Below are positions 27,393 to 35,515 of a stretch of 64,000 nucleotides of DNA, piece by piece (the first letter of the stretch is position 1; each line of letters begins with the position of its first letter). The translations under genes were made by a program, and so were the position numbers. The stretch lies in NCBI GenBank assembly GCA_963662375.2, contig CAXXRP010000005.1, forward strand, positions 372,001-436,000. Direction: 5' to 3'. Below the pieces are notes generated by a model. That model did not search any database, was not told where the DNA came from, and was given only the letters and a program-made list of their open reading frames with translations. Source of the DNA: UBA11612 sp963662375. Its GTDB lineage: Bacteria > Pseudomonadota > Alphaproteobacteria > Rhodospirillales > Rhodospirillaceae.

Positions 27393-27470
27393 TCGCGCAT
27401 TGTCGTCTGACAACCCCCCCGACGTTCGGGAAAGGGCTTGCGCGGTGGCTTCGATGCATCTTGGTGCGCG

Positions 27471-27517
27471 TGGCTGGGGACTAGGATTCGAACCTAGATT
27501 GACGGAGTCAGGTCCGC
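27471..27517 (-). repeat. tRNA-Gln 3'-half fragment, att-like copy 2
   Basis: Forty-seven bases matching the 3' half of the tRNA-Gln at 28751, with two single-base deletions (one in the acceptor strand, one in the anticodon loop). As in copy 1 the match runs from the CCA end to the anticodon stem and stops there. The CCA end abuts the receptor E leader region. Confidence 0.8.
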
Positions 27518-27552
27518 CCTAAACCTTTTATATTCAATTGGTTATGTGCCGC

Positions 27553-27571
27553 GTGTTGCACAGGTGTTGCA
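27553..27571. repeat. Tandem GTGTTGCA pair
   Basis: Two copies of GTGTTGCA separated by CAG, 36 bases from the tRNA-Gln fragment. Short direct repeats at this distance from an att core could be integrase arm-type sites. With only two 8-base copies this stays a suggestion. Confidence 0.25.
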
Positions 27572-27738
27572 TCCAGCGCAAACGGAGCATGTGGGAAGGC
27601 CTTGTAGAAATCCAAAGAGTTTTAAACGGAAAAGGAAAACAGAAAAAGTTTTTCAATATGTGGCACTGATAGTTGAATACGTGCTCGAATAGATGCCTGC
27701 CCAGTTTGATGTGTCGCCTTGCCGAGGAGGAGGATGAA

Positions 27739-28677
27739 ATGGCTGTGAAAGTCGCCGTGATACAAAAGCCCCCAGCCTTTCTGAATCGAATGAAAACCAT
27801 AGAGATTGCCCTTGCCGCGGTAGGTGAAGCCGCGCGCGAGGGCGCTTCTCTTCTGGTTTTCCCGGAAGCCTACATCCCCGGATATCCTGCGTGGATTTGG
27901 CGCCTCAAGCCCGATGACGATATGGCATTAACGAACGAAATTCATGCGAAGCTGCGTGACAATGCAATCGATATTGAACGCGGCGATCTACAGCCATTGT
28001 TGGATGCGGCCGCGAAATTCAATGTGACCATAGTCATCGGTTTTCATGAGTTAGAGGGCCGTTTCAGTGGAACAACGCTTTTCAATAGCGTGGGGGTGAT
28101 CGGTCCCGACGGGACATTCCTCAATCGCCACCGCAAATTAATACCGACCAATCCTGAACGCATGGTGTGGGGTATGGGAGATGCGAGCGGACTCAAGGTG
28201 GTCGATACTCCGGCAGGACGGTTAGGGTCCCTCATCTGCTGGGAGAGTTATATGCCGCTGGCGCGTTACGCGCTCTACGCACAAAACATCGAAATCTACG
28301 TTGCGCCCACATGGGACACGGGTGAAAGCTGGATTGCCACCATGCGTCACATTGCTAAAGAGGCAGGATGCTGGGTGATCGGGACATCAACGGCCATGCA
28401 GGGCATAGATGTGCCGGAGGATTTCCCCCAGCGCGACAAACTCTTCAAGCCAGACGAGTGGATCAATGACGGTGATGCCGTGGTCATTAAGCCAATGGGT
28501 AGAATCGCAGCTGGGCCGCTTAACAGAGAGAAAAGTATTCTTTACGCGGAGATCGATCCGGTGAGCGCGCGCCGTGCACGCCGAACGCTCGATGTATGCG
28601 GGCATTATTCCAGACCGGATATCTTCTCCTTCACGGTTGATAGAACCCCCCATCCGCCCGCTGCCTTCCTCGATTGA
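27739..28677 (+). CDS. Nitrilase / carbon-nitrogen hydrolase
   Basis: A 312-residue member of the nitrilase branch, hydrolysing a nitrile to the acid and ammonia. The catalytic triad is visible: Glu43 in FPEAYIPGYP, Lys133 in HRKLIPT and Cys167 in LICWESYMP; the CWE and the ending HYSRPDIFSF fit true nitrilases better than amidases. The ATG at 27739 follows GGAGGAGGATGAA, a strong ribosome site; a frame from 27673 would add 22 unrelated residues. It lies between two tRNA-Gln-derived repeats, so it is probably mobile cargo, and runs toward the tRNA gene in convergent orientation. Confidence 0.9.
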   Translation: MAVKVAVIQKPPAFLNRMKTIEIALAAVGEAAREGASLLVFPEAYIPGYPAWIWRLKPDDDMALTNEIHAKLRDNAIDIERGDLQPLLDAAAKFNVTIVIGFHELEGRFSGTTLFNSVGVIGPDGTFLNRHRKLIPTNPERMVWGMGDASGLKVVDTPAGRLGSLICWESYMPLARYALYAQNIEIYVAPTWDTGESWIATMRHIAKEAGCWVIGTSTAMQGIDVPEDFPQRDKLFKPDEWINDGDAVVIKPMGRIAAGPLNREKSILYAEIDPVSARRARRTLDVCGHYSRPDIFSFTVDRTPHPPAAFLD

Positions 28678-28750
28678 GAACGAGAAAAGATAGTTAGACA
28701 CTGCCCGCGACGGTTTCGCTGATCCCTCATTTTTCAGAATTTAAAAAATT

Positions 28751-28824
28751 TGGCTGGGGGACTAGGATTTGAACCTAGATTGACGGAGTCAGAGTCCGCT
28801 GTCCTACCATTGAACGACCCCCCA
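28751..28824 (-). tRNA. tRNA-Gln (anticodon CTG)
   Basis: A complete cloverleaf of 74 bases with encoded CCA. The acceptor TGGGGGG pairs with TCCCCCA, with discriminator G. The D arm contains AATGGTAG. The anticodon stem GCGGA/TCCGT closes the loop CTCTGAC with anticodon CTG. The T arm is CTAGG-TTCAAAT-CCTAG. A T run follows the 3' end on the minus strand. The 3' half is the apparent att core repeated at 27471 and 17417. It divides the accessory region from the housekeeping genes to the right. Confidence 0.95.
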
Positions 28825-29080
28825 GCGGGTGCGCGTTTCCATGCTCTTTTAGGCAGGTCCGCCTCAATATAATCGGCCCGATAGGCTCATGAAAGCGCGG
28901 CATCCTTGTGGAAACAAAGCCGTGTTTCAAGGTTTTTCGGTGGAAAATCCCGAACGCACGTTTGCTGCCGACCCTTTTCCCGCCCGGGCGAAGCCGATAG
29001 CATGACCCCATAGAATCTATAAGTGAGGATGTGGCGCGGGTGGTTTGTCCCCGGTCGTGGTGTGAAAAGGTTAGCGGCTT

Positions 29081-30202
29081 ATGTCCGACACAAATGAGCC
29101 CCGCGTCTCCGCATCGGTGAGTGGCTTGATTGAGTCGGATGACCCGCAGGGTTTTTGCGCGGGCGCTCGGACGGCTGGTCAACGCGAGGATGCGGCATTC
29201 GCCGCCCTTGATCTCGGCACCAACAATTGCCGTATGTTGGTGGCGCATGCGGACAGCGCCAAAAAACAAAACGGAGAATTCCGCATCATCGATTCATTCT
29301 CGCGCATCACCCGGCTGGGCGAGGGGCTGAGCGCGAACGGTCACTTGTCGCAAAGCGCTATGGATCGCACCATCGAAGCTCTGAAACGGTGTGCAGACAA
29401 GATGAACCGGCGGCGCGTGACGGCATCGCGCCAAGTGGCGACCGAAGCCTGTCGGCGCGCGGCCAATTGCGGTGAATTTTTGGATCGCGTTTCATGCGAG
29501 GTTGGTCTGGAGTTGGAGATTATTTCTGCCTATGAGGAGGCGACGCTCGTGCTGAAGGGGTGTGCCGCGCTTCTCGATTCCACGATCCCCTATGCGGTGA
29601 TTTTCGACATCGGCGGCGGTTCTACCGAGGTACTGTTCGTCAAAATGCATCCCGATCGCAGTTTGTCCGTACAGCGCTGCATCTCACTACCCATGGGCGT
29701 GGTCACTGTGGCGGAAAATTGCGGCGGTGGCGATTTATGTTCGCGCACCTATCAAGCCGTGGTAGCGCGCGTTCAACAATTGTTGGAGCCGTTCGAGAAA
29801 ACCTGTGGTATCGGCGATAAAATTACCGCTGGGTTTGCTCAGATGATTGGCACATCCAGCACGATTACCACCTTGGGCGCTCTGCATATGGGGCTTGAAC
29901 GTTATGATCGCGCGGTTGTTGACGGTATAACGCTTGATTTTAAGACGGTTCACGCCACCAGTCAGGCTCTGTGCGGCATGACGCTTCGGCAACGCGCCGC
30001 TGAGCCATGCATTGGCTGGCAGCGGGCTGACCTTATGTTGGCCGGCTGCGCTATACTCGAAGCTATCTGCCGTATGTGGCCGGTTGGTAAATTGCGCGTC
30101 GCCGACCGCGGCCTGCGCGAGGGTCTGCTGATGGACCTGATCCATCCGGCCATGCTCAGTGTGGCGCGAGGCAAAATACATATGCCTTCAGCGCACATGT
30201 GA
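29081..30202 (+). CDS. Ppx/GppA exopolyphosphatase family protein
   Basis: A 373-residue ASKHA-fold phosphatase. The phosphate loops are visible as ALDLGTNNCRMLVA (residues about 45-58) and VIFDIGGGSTEVLF (about 172-185), with an acidic ATEACRRA segment between. Family enzymes remove the terminal phosphate of polyphosphate or convert pppGpp to ppGpp; sequence alone does not decide which. The length fits the short alphaproteobacterial form without an HD domain. It stands 13 bases before rlmE, a pairing common in alphaproteobacteria. The 256 bases between it and the tRNA hold no gene that I can see. Confidence 0.88.
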   Translation: MSDTNEPRVSASVSGLIESDDPQGFCAGARTAGQREDAAFAALDLGTNNCRMLVAHADSAKKQNGEFRIIDSFSRITRLGEGLSANGHLSQSAMDRTIEALKRCADKMNRRRVTASRQVATEACRRAANCGEFLDRVSCEVGLELEIISAYEEATLVLKGCAALLDSTIPYAVIFDIGGGSTEVLFVKMHPDRSLSVQRCISLPMGVVTVAENCGGGDLCSRTYQAVVARVQQLLEPFEKTCGIGDKITAGFAQMIGTSSTITTLGALHMGLERYDRAVVDGITLDFKTVHATSQALCGMTLRQRAAEPCIGWQRADLMLAGCAILEAICRMWPVGKLRVADRGLREGLLMDLIHPAMLSVARGKIHMPSAHM

Positions 30203-30215
30203 GTAGTTTGCGCGT

Positions 30216-30947
30216 ATGACTCAGCGAACGCGCGGCGGCGGCCGCAAAAAGCCCGCCAAACAATCTGGGATGCAATCAACATCCGGCCGCGACCTCTCGG
30301 TGCGCGTGAAGAGCGCTCGCGGCCGACCGATAGGCTCCACCCGCTGGCTTCAACGTCAGCTCAACGACCCTTACGTTGCTCGCGCCAATGCCGAAGGCTT
30401 TCGCTCGCGCGCCGCCTATAAGCTCATGGAACTGGACGACAAATTTCACATCTTAGGACTCGGTAAGAAGGTGGTGGATCTGGGTGCAGCGCCGGGCGGA
30501 TGGACTCAAGTCGCGGTGGCGCGCGTCAAAGCGGGTTCGCCTAACGGTGGCGTGGTGATCGCCGTCGATATCAACGAGTGGGAGGAGGTGATGGGCGCCA
30601 CCTGTTCAACGCTCGATTTTCTCGACCCCTTGGCGCCGGAAAAACTAAAGCAGATCTTGGGCGGACGAGCCGATGTGGTCATGAGCGATATGGCGGCGCC
30701 CACCACCGGGCATGGGCACACCGATCATCTGCGCATTATGGGCCTTGCTGAAGCGGCCTGGGATTTTGCCGCGGACGTGTTAGCGTCCGGCGGGATGTTC
30801 ATCTGCAAGGTGTTTCAGGGGGGCACGGAAGGTCAGCTCCTGAATCAGATCAAAAAACGCTGCGCTGCTGTGCGCCACGTCAAACCGCCCGCCAGCCGCC
30901 AGGACTCCGCCGAGGTTTATCTGGTGGCTACCGGTTTTAAAGGCTGA
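30216..30947 (+). CDS. rlmE: 23S rRNA (uridine-2552 2'-O) methyltransferase
   Basis: RlmE (FtsJ/RrmJ) methylates U2552 in the A loop during late 50S assembly, using SAM. The 243 residues carry a basic N-terminal tail, the SAM motif VVDLGAAPGGWTQVA (near residue 86) and the K-D-K-E catalytic set: Lys in AYKLMELDDKF, Asp in VMSDMAAP, Lys in FICKVFQGG and Glu in SAEVYLVA. It sits between ppx and guaB, probably in one transcript with ppx. Confidence 0.93.
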   Translation: MTQRTRGGGRKKPAKQSGMQSTSGRDLSVRVKSARGRPIGSTRWLQRQLNDPYVARANAEGFRSRAAYKLMELDDKFHILGLGKKVVDLGAAPGGWTQVAVARVKAGSPNGGVVIAVDINEWEEVMGATCSTLDFLDPLAPEKLKQILGGRADVVMSDMAAPTTGHGHTDHLRIMGLAEAAWDFAADVLASGGMFICKVFQGGTEGQLLNQIKKRCAAVRHVKPPASRQDSAEVYLVATGFKG

Positions 30948-31093
30948 AACAAAGGGTTAGGCAGATCGGCGTCAGCCTTGTATCCCTATATAAATCATGC
31001 AATAACCCCGCACCTTTAAGAGCGCCCCGCGTCTTAAGCAGGCGGTTTTCCAGCGGATCACGCTCACAACGAAGGAGCGCAGTGCGAGGACGT

Positions 31094-32560
31094 ATGGAGA
31101 TACCTGAAGCCCTGACGTTCGACGACGTTTTGCTTGTCCCAGCGGCCTCCTCGGTTCTCCCTGCCCAGACGAATACGTCCTCGCGCCTAACCAGCACCAT
31201 TGCCCTGAACATTCCACTGATCTCGGCGGCTATGGACACGGTCACCGAAAGCGGTCTTGCCATTGCTCTCGCACAGGCGGGCGGCATCGGCGTTATACAC
31301 AAGAATTTCGGTGCCGATGAACAAGCGCAAGAAGTGCGGCGGGTGAAAAAGTTCGAGTCCGGCATGGTGGTCAACCCAGTCACCATCTACCCTGACCAGA
31401 CTCTGGCTGACGCTCTCCGACTGCGCGAGCAGCATAAGATTTCCGGTATTCCGGTGGTCGAGCAGAGCACCGGCAAGCTGGCGGGTATTCTCACCAATCG
31501 CGACATGCGCTTTGCCAGAAACATGAAAGAACTGGTCAGCGAACTCATGACCAAGGAAAGGCTCATCACCGCGCCGGAAAACATCGAACGTGAGGAAGCG
31601 ATTAAACTCTTGCACCAGTACCGCATCGAAAAATTGCTGGTAGTGGATAAAGACTATCGCTGCGTCGGTCTTATCACGGTAAAGGACATCGAAAAGGCGC
31701 GTGCTCATCCGCTGGCCTGCAAGGACGAGCACGGCCGTCTGCGTGTTGCCGCTGCGATCGGGGTGGGTGATGCGGGCTATGAACGAGCCGAGGCATTGTT
31801 GGAAGCTGGCGTCGATGTGTTGGTGGTGGATACCGCCCACGGCCATTCTTCCGGCGTCATCGAAGCCGTTAATAGAATTAAGCGTGCGTCAAATTACACG
31901 CAGGTTGTCGCCGGCAACATCGCCACACCCGATGCGGCCCGAGCCCTCATCGATGCCGGGGCTGACGCGCTCAAGGTGGGGATTGGCCCGGGCTCGATTT
32001 GCACGACGCGCATTGTCGCAGGTGTGGGTGTGCCACAGCTCTCCGCCGTGATGGAAACGGCCGAAGTCGCGCGTAAGTCCAGCGTGGCTATTATCGCCGA
32101 TGGCGGCATCAAGTCCTCCGGCGACATCGCTAAGGCCATAGCCGTCGGCGCCGACTGCGTGATGATTGGCTCGCTCCTGGCGGGCACCGAGGAAAGTCCC
32201 GGCGAAGTGATTCTCTATCAAGGTCGTACCTTTAAAGATTACCGCGGCATGGGCTCGCTCGGCGCAATGGCGCGCGGCTCAGCCGACCGCTACTTCCAGG
32301 AAGAAGTGCGCGATAACATGAAGCTGGTGCCCGAGGGCATCGAAGGGCGCGTACCTTATAGGGGCCCGGCTGAAACGGTTATTCACCAGCTTATCGGCGG
32401 ACTCCAAGCTGCGATGGGATACACCGGCAATGCTACTGTTGCCGAGCTCCAGAAAAACGCTAAATTCCGGCGTGTCACCGGCGCCGGTATGCGCGAAAGT
32501 CATGTTCACGATGTCACAGTTACCCGCGAAGCGTCCAACTACCGCGCCAACAACATCTAA
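31094..32560 (+). CDS. guaB: Inosine-5'-monophosphate dehydrogenase
   Basis: It oxidises IMP to XMP with NAD+, the first step toward GMP. The 488 residues from the ATG at 31094 begin with EALTFDDVLLVPA; two CBS domains (about 95-205) sit inside the barrel. The catalytic cysteine loop is GPGSICTTRIVAGVG, and the flap is in the KDYRGMGSLGAM region. An in-frame GTG at 31082 behind AAGGAG is an alternative start adding four residues. It lies in the order guaB-rsmB-guaA, so both GMP-branch enzymes are close together. Confidence 0.95.
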   Translation: MEIPEALTFDDVLLVPAASSVLPAQTNTSSRLTSTIALNIPLISAAMDTVTESGLAIALAQAGGIGVIHKNFGADEQAQEVRRVKKFESGMVVNPVTIYPDQTLADALRLREQHKISGIPVVEQSTGKLAGILTNRDMRFARNMKELVSELMTKERLITAPENIEREEAIKLLHQYRIEKLLVVDKDYRCVGLITVKDIEKARAHPLACKDEHGRLRVAAAIGVGDAGYERAEALLEAGVDVLVVDTAHGHSSGVIEAVNRIKRASNYTQVVAGNIATPDAARALIDAGADALKVGIGPGSICTTRIVAGVGVPQLSAVMETAEVARKSSVAIIADGGIKSSGDIAKAIAVGADCVMIGSLLAGTEESPGEVILYQGRTFKDYRGMGSLGAMARGSADRYFQEEVRDNMKLVPEGIEGRVPYRGPAETVIHQLIGGLQAAMGYTGNATVAELQKNAKFRRVTGAGMRESHVHDVTVTREASNYRANNI

Positions 32561-32590
32561 TTTCCCTGCTCTCGGGCGAAGTACCAACTC

Positions 32591-33880
32591 ATGATGCCCG
32601 CCGCCCGCATCCAAGCCGCAATAGAACTTCTTGATGAGGTTCTTGCCACGGACCGCCCAGCCGACGGTGTGTTCTCAAACTATTTCCGTGTGCGTCGCTT
32701 TATCGGCGCCAAGGACCGCCGCGCCGTTTCTGATCAGGTCTGGCGCGTGCTGCGATACCGCGCCCGGCTCGCCTGGGCCTTGGGCACCGATGCGCCGACG
32801 GCGCGTCTTATGGTTATCGGCAATCTGGTGCGCGGAGAAAGTAAATCCGTGGACGCGGTGGCCGGGCTGTTTTCCGGCGTCAGGAACGGCCCGAGCCCAC
32901 TTTCTACCAATGAAAGGCGTATGGCCGAGCGGGCGATGACCCAGGACTTAGGCGATGCGCCGCGGGCTATCAAATTCGAATGTCCCGAATGGCTTTTGGA
33001 AAAAATTGACGCCGCTTTCGGTGAAGATGCCGACAAAGAAGTTTCTGCTTTGGGCCAGGAAGCTGCGCTCGACCTCAGAGTTAATACACTTAAAGCGACG
33101 CGCGATGAGGTTCTGGCGTCTTTGAAGGGCGAGGGGTTGGACGCCGCGCTGCCGCCGTTGTCACCGCTTGGCATTCGTTTGCCGGCGCGTATTGCGCTCG
33201 GTGCGCACGAAGGATTCAAGAAAGGCTTGTTCGATGTGCAGGACGAGGCCTCACAGATCTGTGCCCTGCTGGTTGACGCGCGGCCCGGCCAGGCGATTAT
33301 CGATATGTGCGCCGGTGCCGGCGGCAAGACCCTTGCGGTCGCTGCGGCCATGGCAAACAGGGGCCGCCTTGTGGCTTGTGACGTGTCCGTGGGCCGGCTA
33401 GAGCGCAGCAAGTTACGGCTTCGCCGCGCCGGTATTCATAATGCGACGCTGCGAATTCTCAAAGAACATGATAAATGGCTGAAGCGCCAAGCCGGCACCT
33501 TCGATCGTGTCCTGGTGGATGCACCGTGCTCAGGCATCGGCGCGTGGCGGCGCAATCCCGCCGCCCGATGGCATCTCACCCCTGAACGCCTGGAAAATCT
33601 AGTGAGCACCCAGGATTCTTTGTTGGATCAGGCAGCGCCGCTGGTGAAGCCGGGTGGCCGTTTGATCTACGCTACGTGCTCACTTCTGCCGGAGGAAAAC
33701 ACCGCGCGGGCCCAAGCCTTTTTGGCGCGGAACGACAAGTTTCAAGCCCGGCCTGTTGGCGAGGTCTGGCAAACGGTCTTCGACCCACCTTGTCCTTCAG
33801 ACGAAGCGTTTCTGACTCTTACGCCTGCGCGCCACGGCACCGAGGGCTTTTTCGTGGCCATTTTCGACAGAGTTCCTTAA
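32591..33880 (+). CDS. rsmB: RsmB-type 16S rRNA cytosine-C5 methyltransferase
   Basis: A 429-residue RsmB/NOP-family m5C methyltransferase acting on 16S rRNA, probably C967 by homology. An N-terminal NusB-like helical domain covers about residues 1-140. It is followed by the SAM motif DMCAGAGGKTLAVAA and the two cysteine motifs of this class, VDAPCSGIGAWRRNP (catalytic region) and YATCSLLPEEN. ATG codons occur in tandem at 32591 and 32594. It begins 30 bases after guaB and ends 22 before guaA. Confidence 0.9.
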   Translation: MMPAARIQAAIELLDEVLATDRPADGVFSNYFRVRRFIGAKDRRAVSDQVWRVLRYRARLAWALGTDAPTARLMVIGNLVRGESKSVDAVAGLFSGVRNGPSPLSTNERRMAERAMTQDLGDAPRAIKFECPEWLLEKIDAAFGEDADKEVSALGQEAALDLRVNTLKATRDEVLASLKGEGLDAALPPLSPLGIRLPARIALGAHEGFKKGLFDVQDEASQICALLVDARPGQAIIDMCAGAGGKTLAVAAAMANRGRLVACDVSVGRLERSKLRLRRAGIHNATLRILKEHDKWLKRQAGTFDRVLVDAPCSGIGAWRRNPAARWHLTPERLENLVSTQDSLLDQAAPLVKPGGRLIYATCSLLPEENTARAQAFLARNDKFQARPVGEVWQTVFDPPCPSDEAFLTLTPARHGTEGFFVAIFDRVP

Positions 33881-33902
33881 AGGAAGACGCCAAGGATAGA
33901 CC

Positions 33903-35468
33903 ATGACGATAAACAGTTCCGACCGCATTCTCATTATCGACTTCGGTTCCCAGGTCACCCAGCTCATCGCGCGCCGGGTGCGCGAAGCCGGCGTTTATTG
34001 CGAAATCTATCCCTTCAACAAAGTCACCGCCGCGTCCATCAGCGCCTACCGCCCGCGCGGGGTCATTTTGTCCGGCGGCCCCGCGTCGGTGATGAATACC
34101 GGCACACCCAAGGCGCCGAACGCAGTTTTTGAGATGGGTTTGCCCGTCCTGGGCATTTGTTACGGTCAGCAGACCATGGTTGCGCAATTGGGCGGGCGCA
34201 TCGAAAACCCCGGTCACCACGAATTCGGCCGTGCCTTTATCGATGTGAAGGACTCCTGCGCATTATTTGATGGGCTTTGGCCTATCGGCGCCCGCGAGCA
34301 AGTGTGGATGAGCCACGGTGACCGTGTTATCGACCTGCCGCGCGGATTCAAGGCTGTCGCCACCAGCGACGGCGCGCCCTTTGCTGCCATCGCCGACGAC
34401 GAACGGCGTTTTTACGGCGTGCAGTTCCACCCCGAGGTGGTGCACACGCCGCAAGGCGCGGCGCTATTAAAAAGATTCACCCACGAGATCTGCGGCGCTA
34501 GAGGCGACTGGACCATGGCCGCCTTCCGCAGCCAGGCCATTGCCGCCATTCGCGCGCAAGTAGGCAAGGGCCGCGTTATCTGCGGTTTGTCCGGCGGCGT
34601 GGACTCGTCGGTGGTGGCGGCCCTCGTGCATGAAGCCATCGGCGATCAACTCACCTGCGTTTTGGTGGACCACGGCCTTATGCGTGAAGGTGAGACCGAA
34701 CAGGTGGTGCGCGTGTTCCGCGACCGCTTCAACATTCGCCTCATCGACCGTGATGCGGCCGACCTTTTTTTCGGCAAGCTCGCGGGCCAAACTGACCCCG
34801 AAACCAAACGCAAGATCATTGGCGCGACGTTTATCGATGTGTTCGAGGAAGAAGCGAAAAAAATCGGCGGCGCCGATTTTCTCGCCCAAGGCACACTCTA
34901 TCCCGACGTCATCGAGTCTGTGTCTTTCCACGGCGGTCCGTCGGCCACAATCAAGTCCCACCACAACGTCGGCGGATTGCCCGAGCGTATGAATATGAAA
35001 TTGATCGAGCCCTTGCGCGAGTTGTTCAAGGACGAAGTCCGTGCGCTGGGCCGCGAGTTGGGATTGCCCGAGGAAGTGGTGGGCCGTCATCCGTTCCCCG
35101 GTCCAGGCCTTGCTATCCGCATTCCCGGCCAAGAGATCACTGGCGAGAGACTGGATATTCTGCGCAAGTCGGACGCGATCTACCTGGAAGAAATTCGCAA
35201 CGCCGGCCTGTACGATTCCATCTGGCAAGCTTTTGCCGTACTGCTGCCGGTACGGACCGTCGGCGTCATGGGCGATGCTCGCTCCTACGATTACGCACTC
35301 GCCTTGCGCGCAGTCACGTCCGCCGACGGCATGACCGCGGATTTCTACAACTTCGATATGGAATTCCTAGGCCTGGTCGCAAGCCGTATCATCAACGAGG
35401 TCAAGGGCGTTAACCGTGTCACCTATGATGTGACCTCAAAGCCGCCGGGGACTATTGAGTGGGAGTAG
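33903..35468 (+). CDS. guaA: GMP synthase, glutamine-hydrolysing
   Basis: It converts XMP to GMP using glutamine and ATP. The 521 residues contain the class I amidotransferase domain (nucleophile Cys in VLGICYGQQTM; His and Glu in QFHPEVVHT), the ATP pyrophosphatase P-loop SGGVDSSVVA (near residue 230) and the C-terminal dimerisation domain ending KPPGTIEWE. Length and motifs are complete. A GGAAGACG-type purine stretch precedes the ATG. Confidence 0.96.
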   Translation: MTINSSDRILIIDFGSQVTQLIARRVREAGVYCEIYPFNKVTAASISAYRPRGVILSGGPASVMNTGTPKAPNAVFEMGLPVLGICYGQQTMVAQLGGRIENPGHHEFGRAFIDVKDSCALFDGLWPIGAREQVWMSHGDRVIDLPRGFKAVATSDGAPFAAIADDERRFYGVQFHPEVVHTPQGAALLKRFTHEICGARGDWTMAAFRSQAIAAIRAQVGKGRVICGLSGGVDSSVVAALVHEAIGDQLTCVLVDHGLMREGETEQVVRVFRDRFNIRLIDRDAADLFFGKLAGQTDPETKRKIIGATFIDVFEEEAKKIGGADFLAQGTLYPDVIESVSFHGGPSATIKSHHNVGGLPERMNMKLIEPLRELFKDEVRALGRELGLPEEVVGRHPFPGPGLAIRIPGQEITGERLDILRKSDAIYLEEIRNAGLYDSIWQAFAVLLPVRTVGVMGDARSYDYALALRAVTSADGMTADFYNFDMEFLGLVASRIINEVKGVNRVTYDVTSKPPGTIEWE

Positions 35469-35515
35469 ATGATAATACTTAAAACATTGTACGAAACGGC
35501 GTTTAAGAATATTCA

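Noticed and set aside
27471..27517. A second functional tRNA-Gln gene
   Set aside because: Only the 3' half is present, with two deletions; no acceptor 5' strand or D arm precedes it. The same holds for 17417-17465.
31082..31093. GTG at 31082 as the guaB start
   Set aside because: AAGGAG is only four bases away, while IMPDH proteins start at or near the next ATG (31094). I kept the ATG but note the alternative.
34467..35228. 253-codon minus-strand frame
   Set aside because: It is fully antisense to guaA, whose motifs are complete; no domain is visible in the shadow product.
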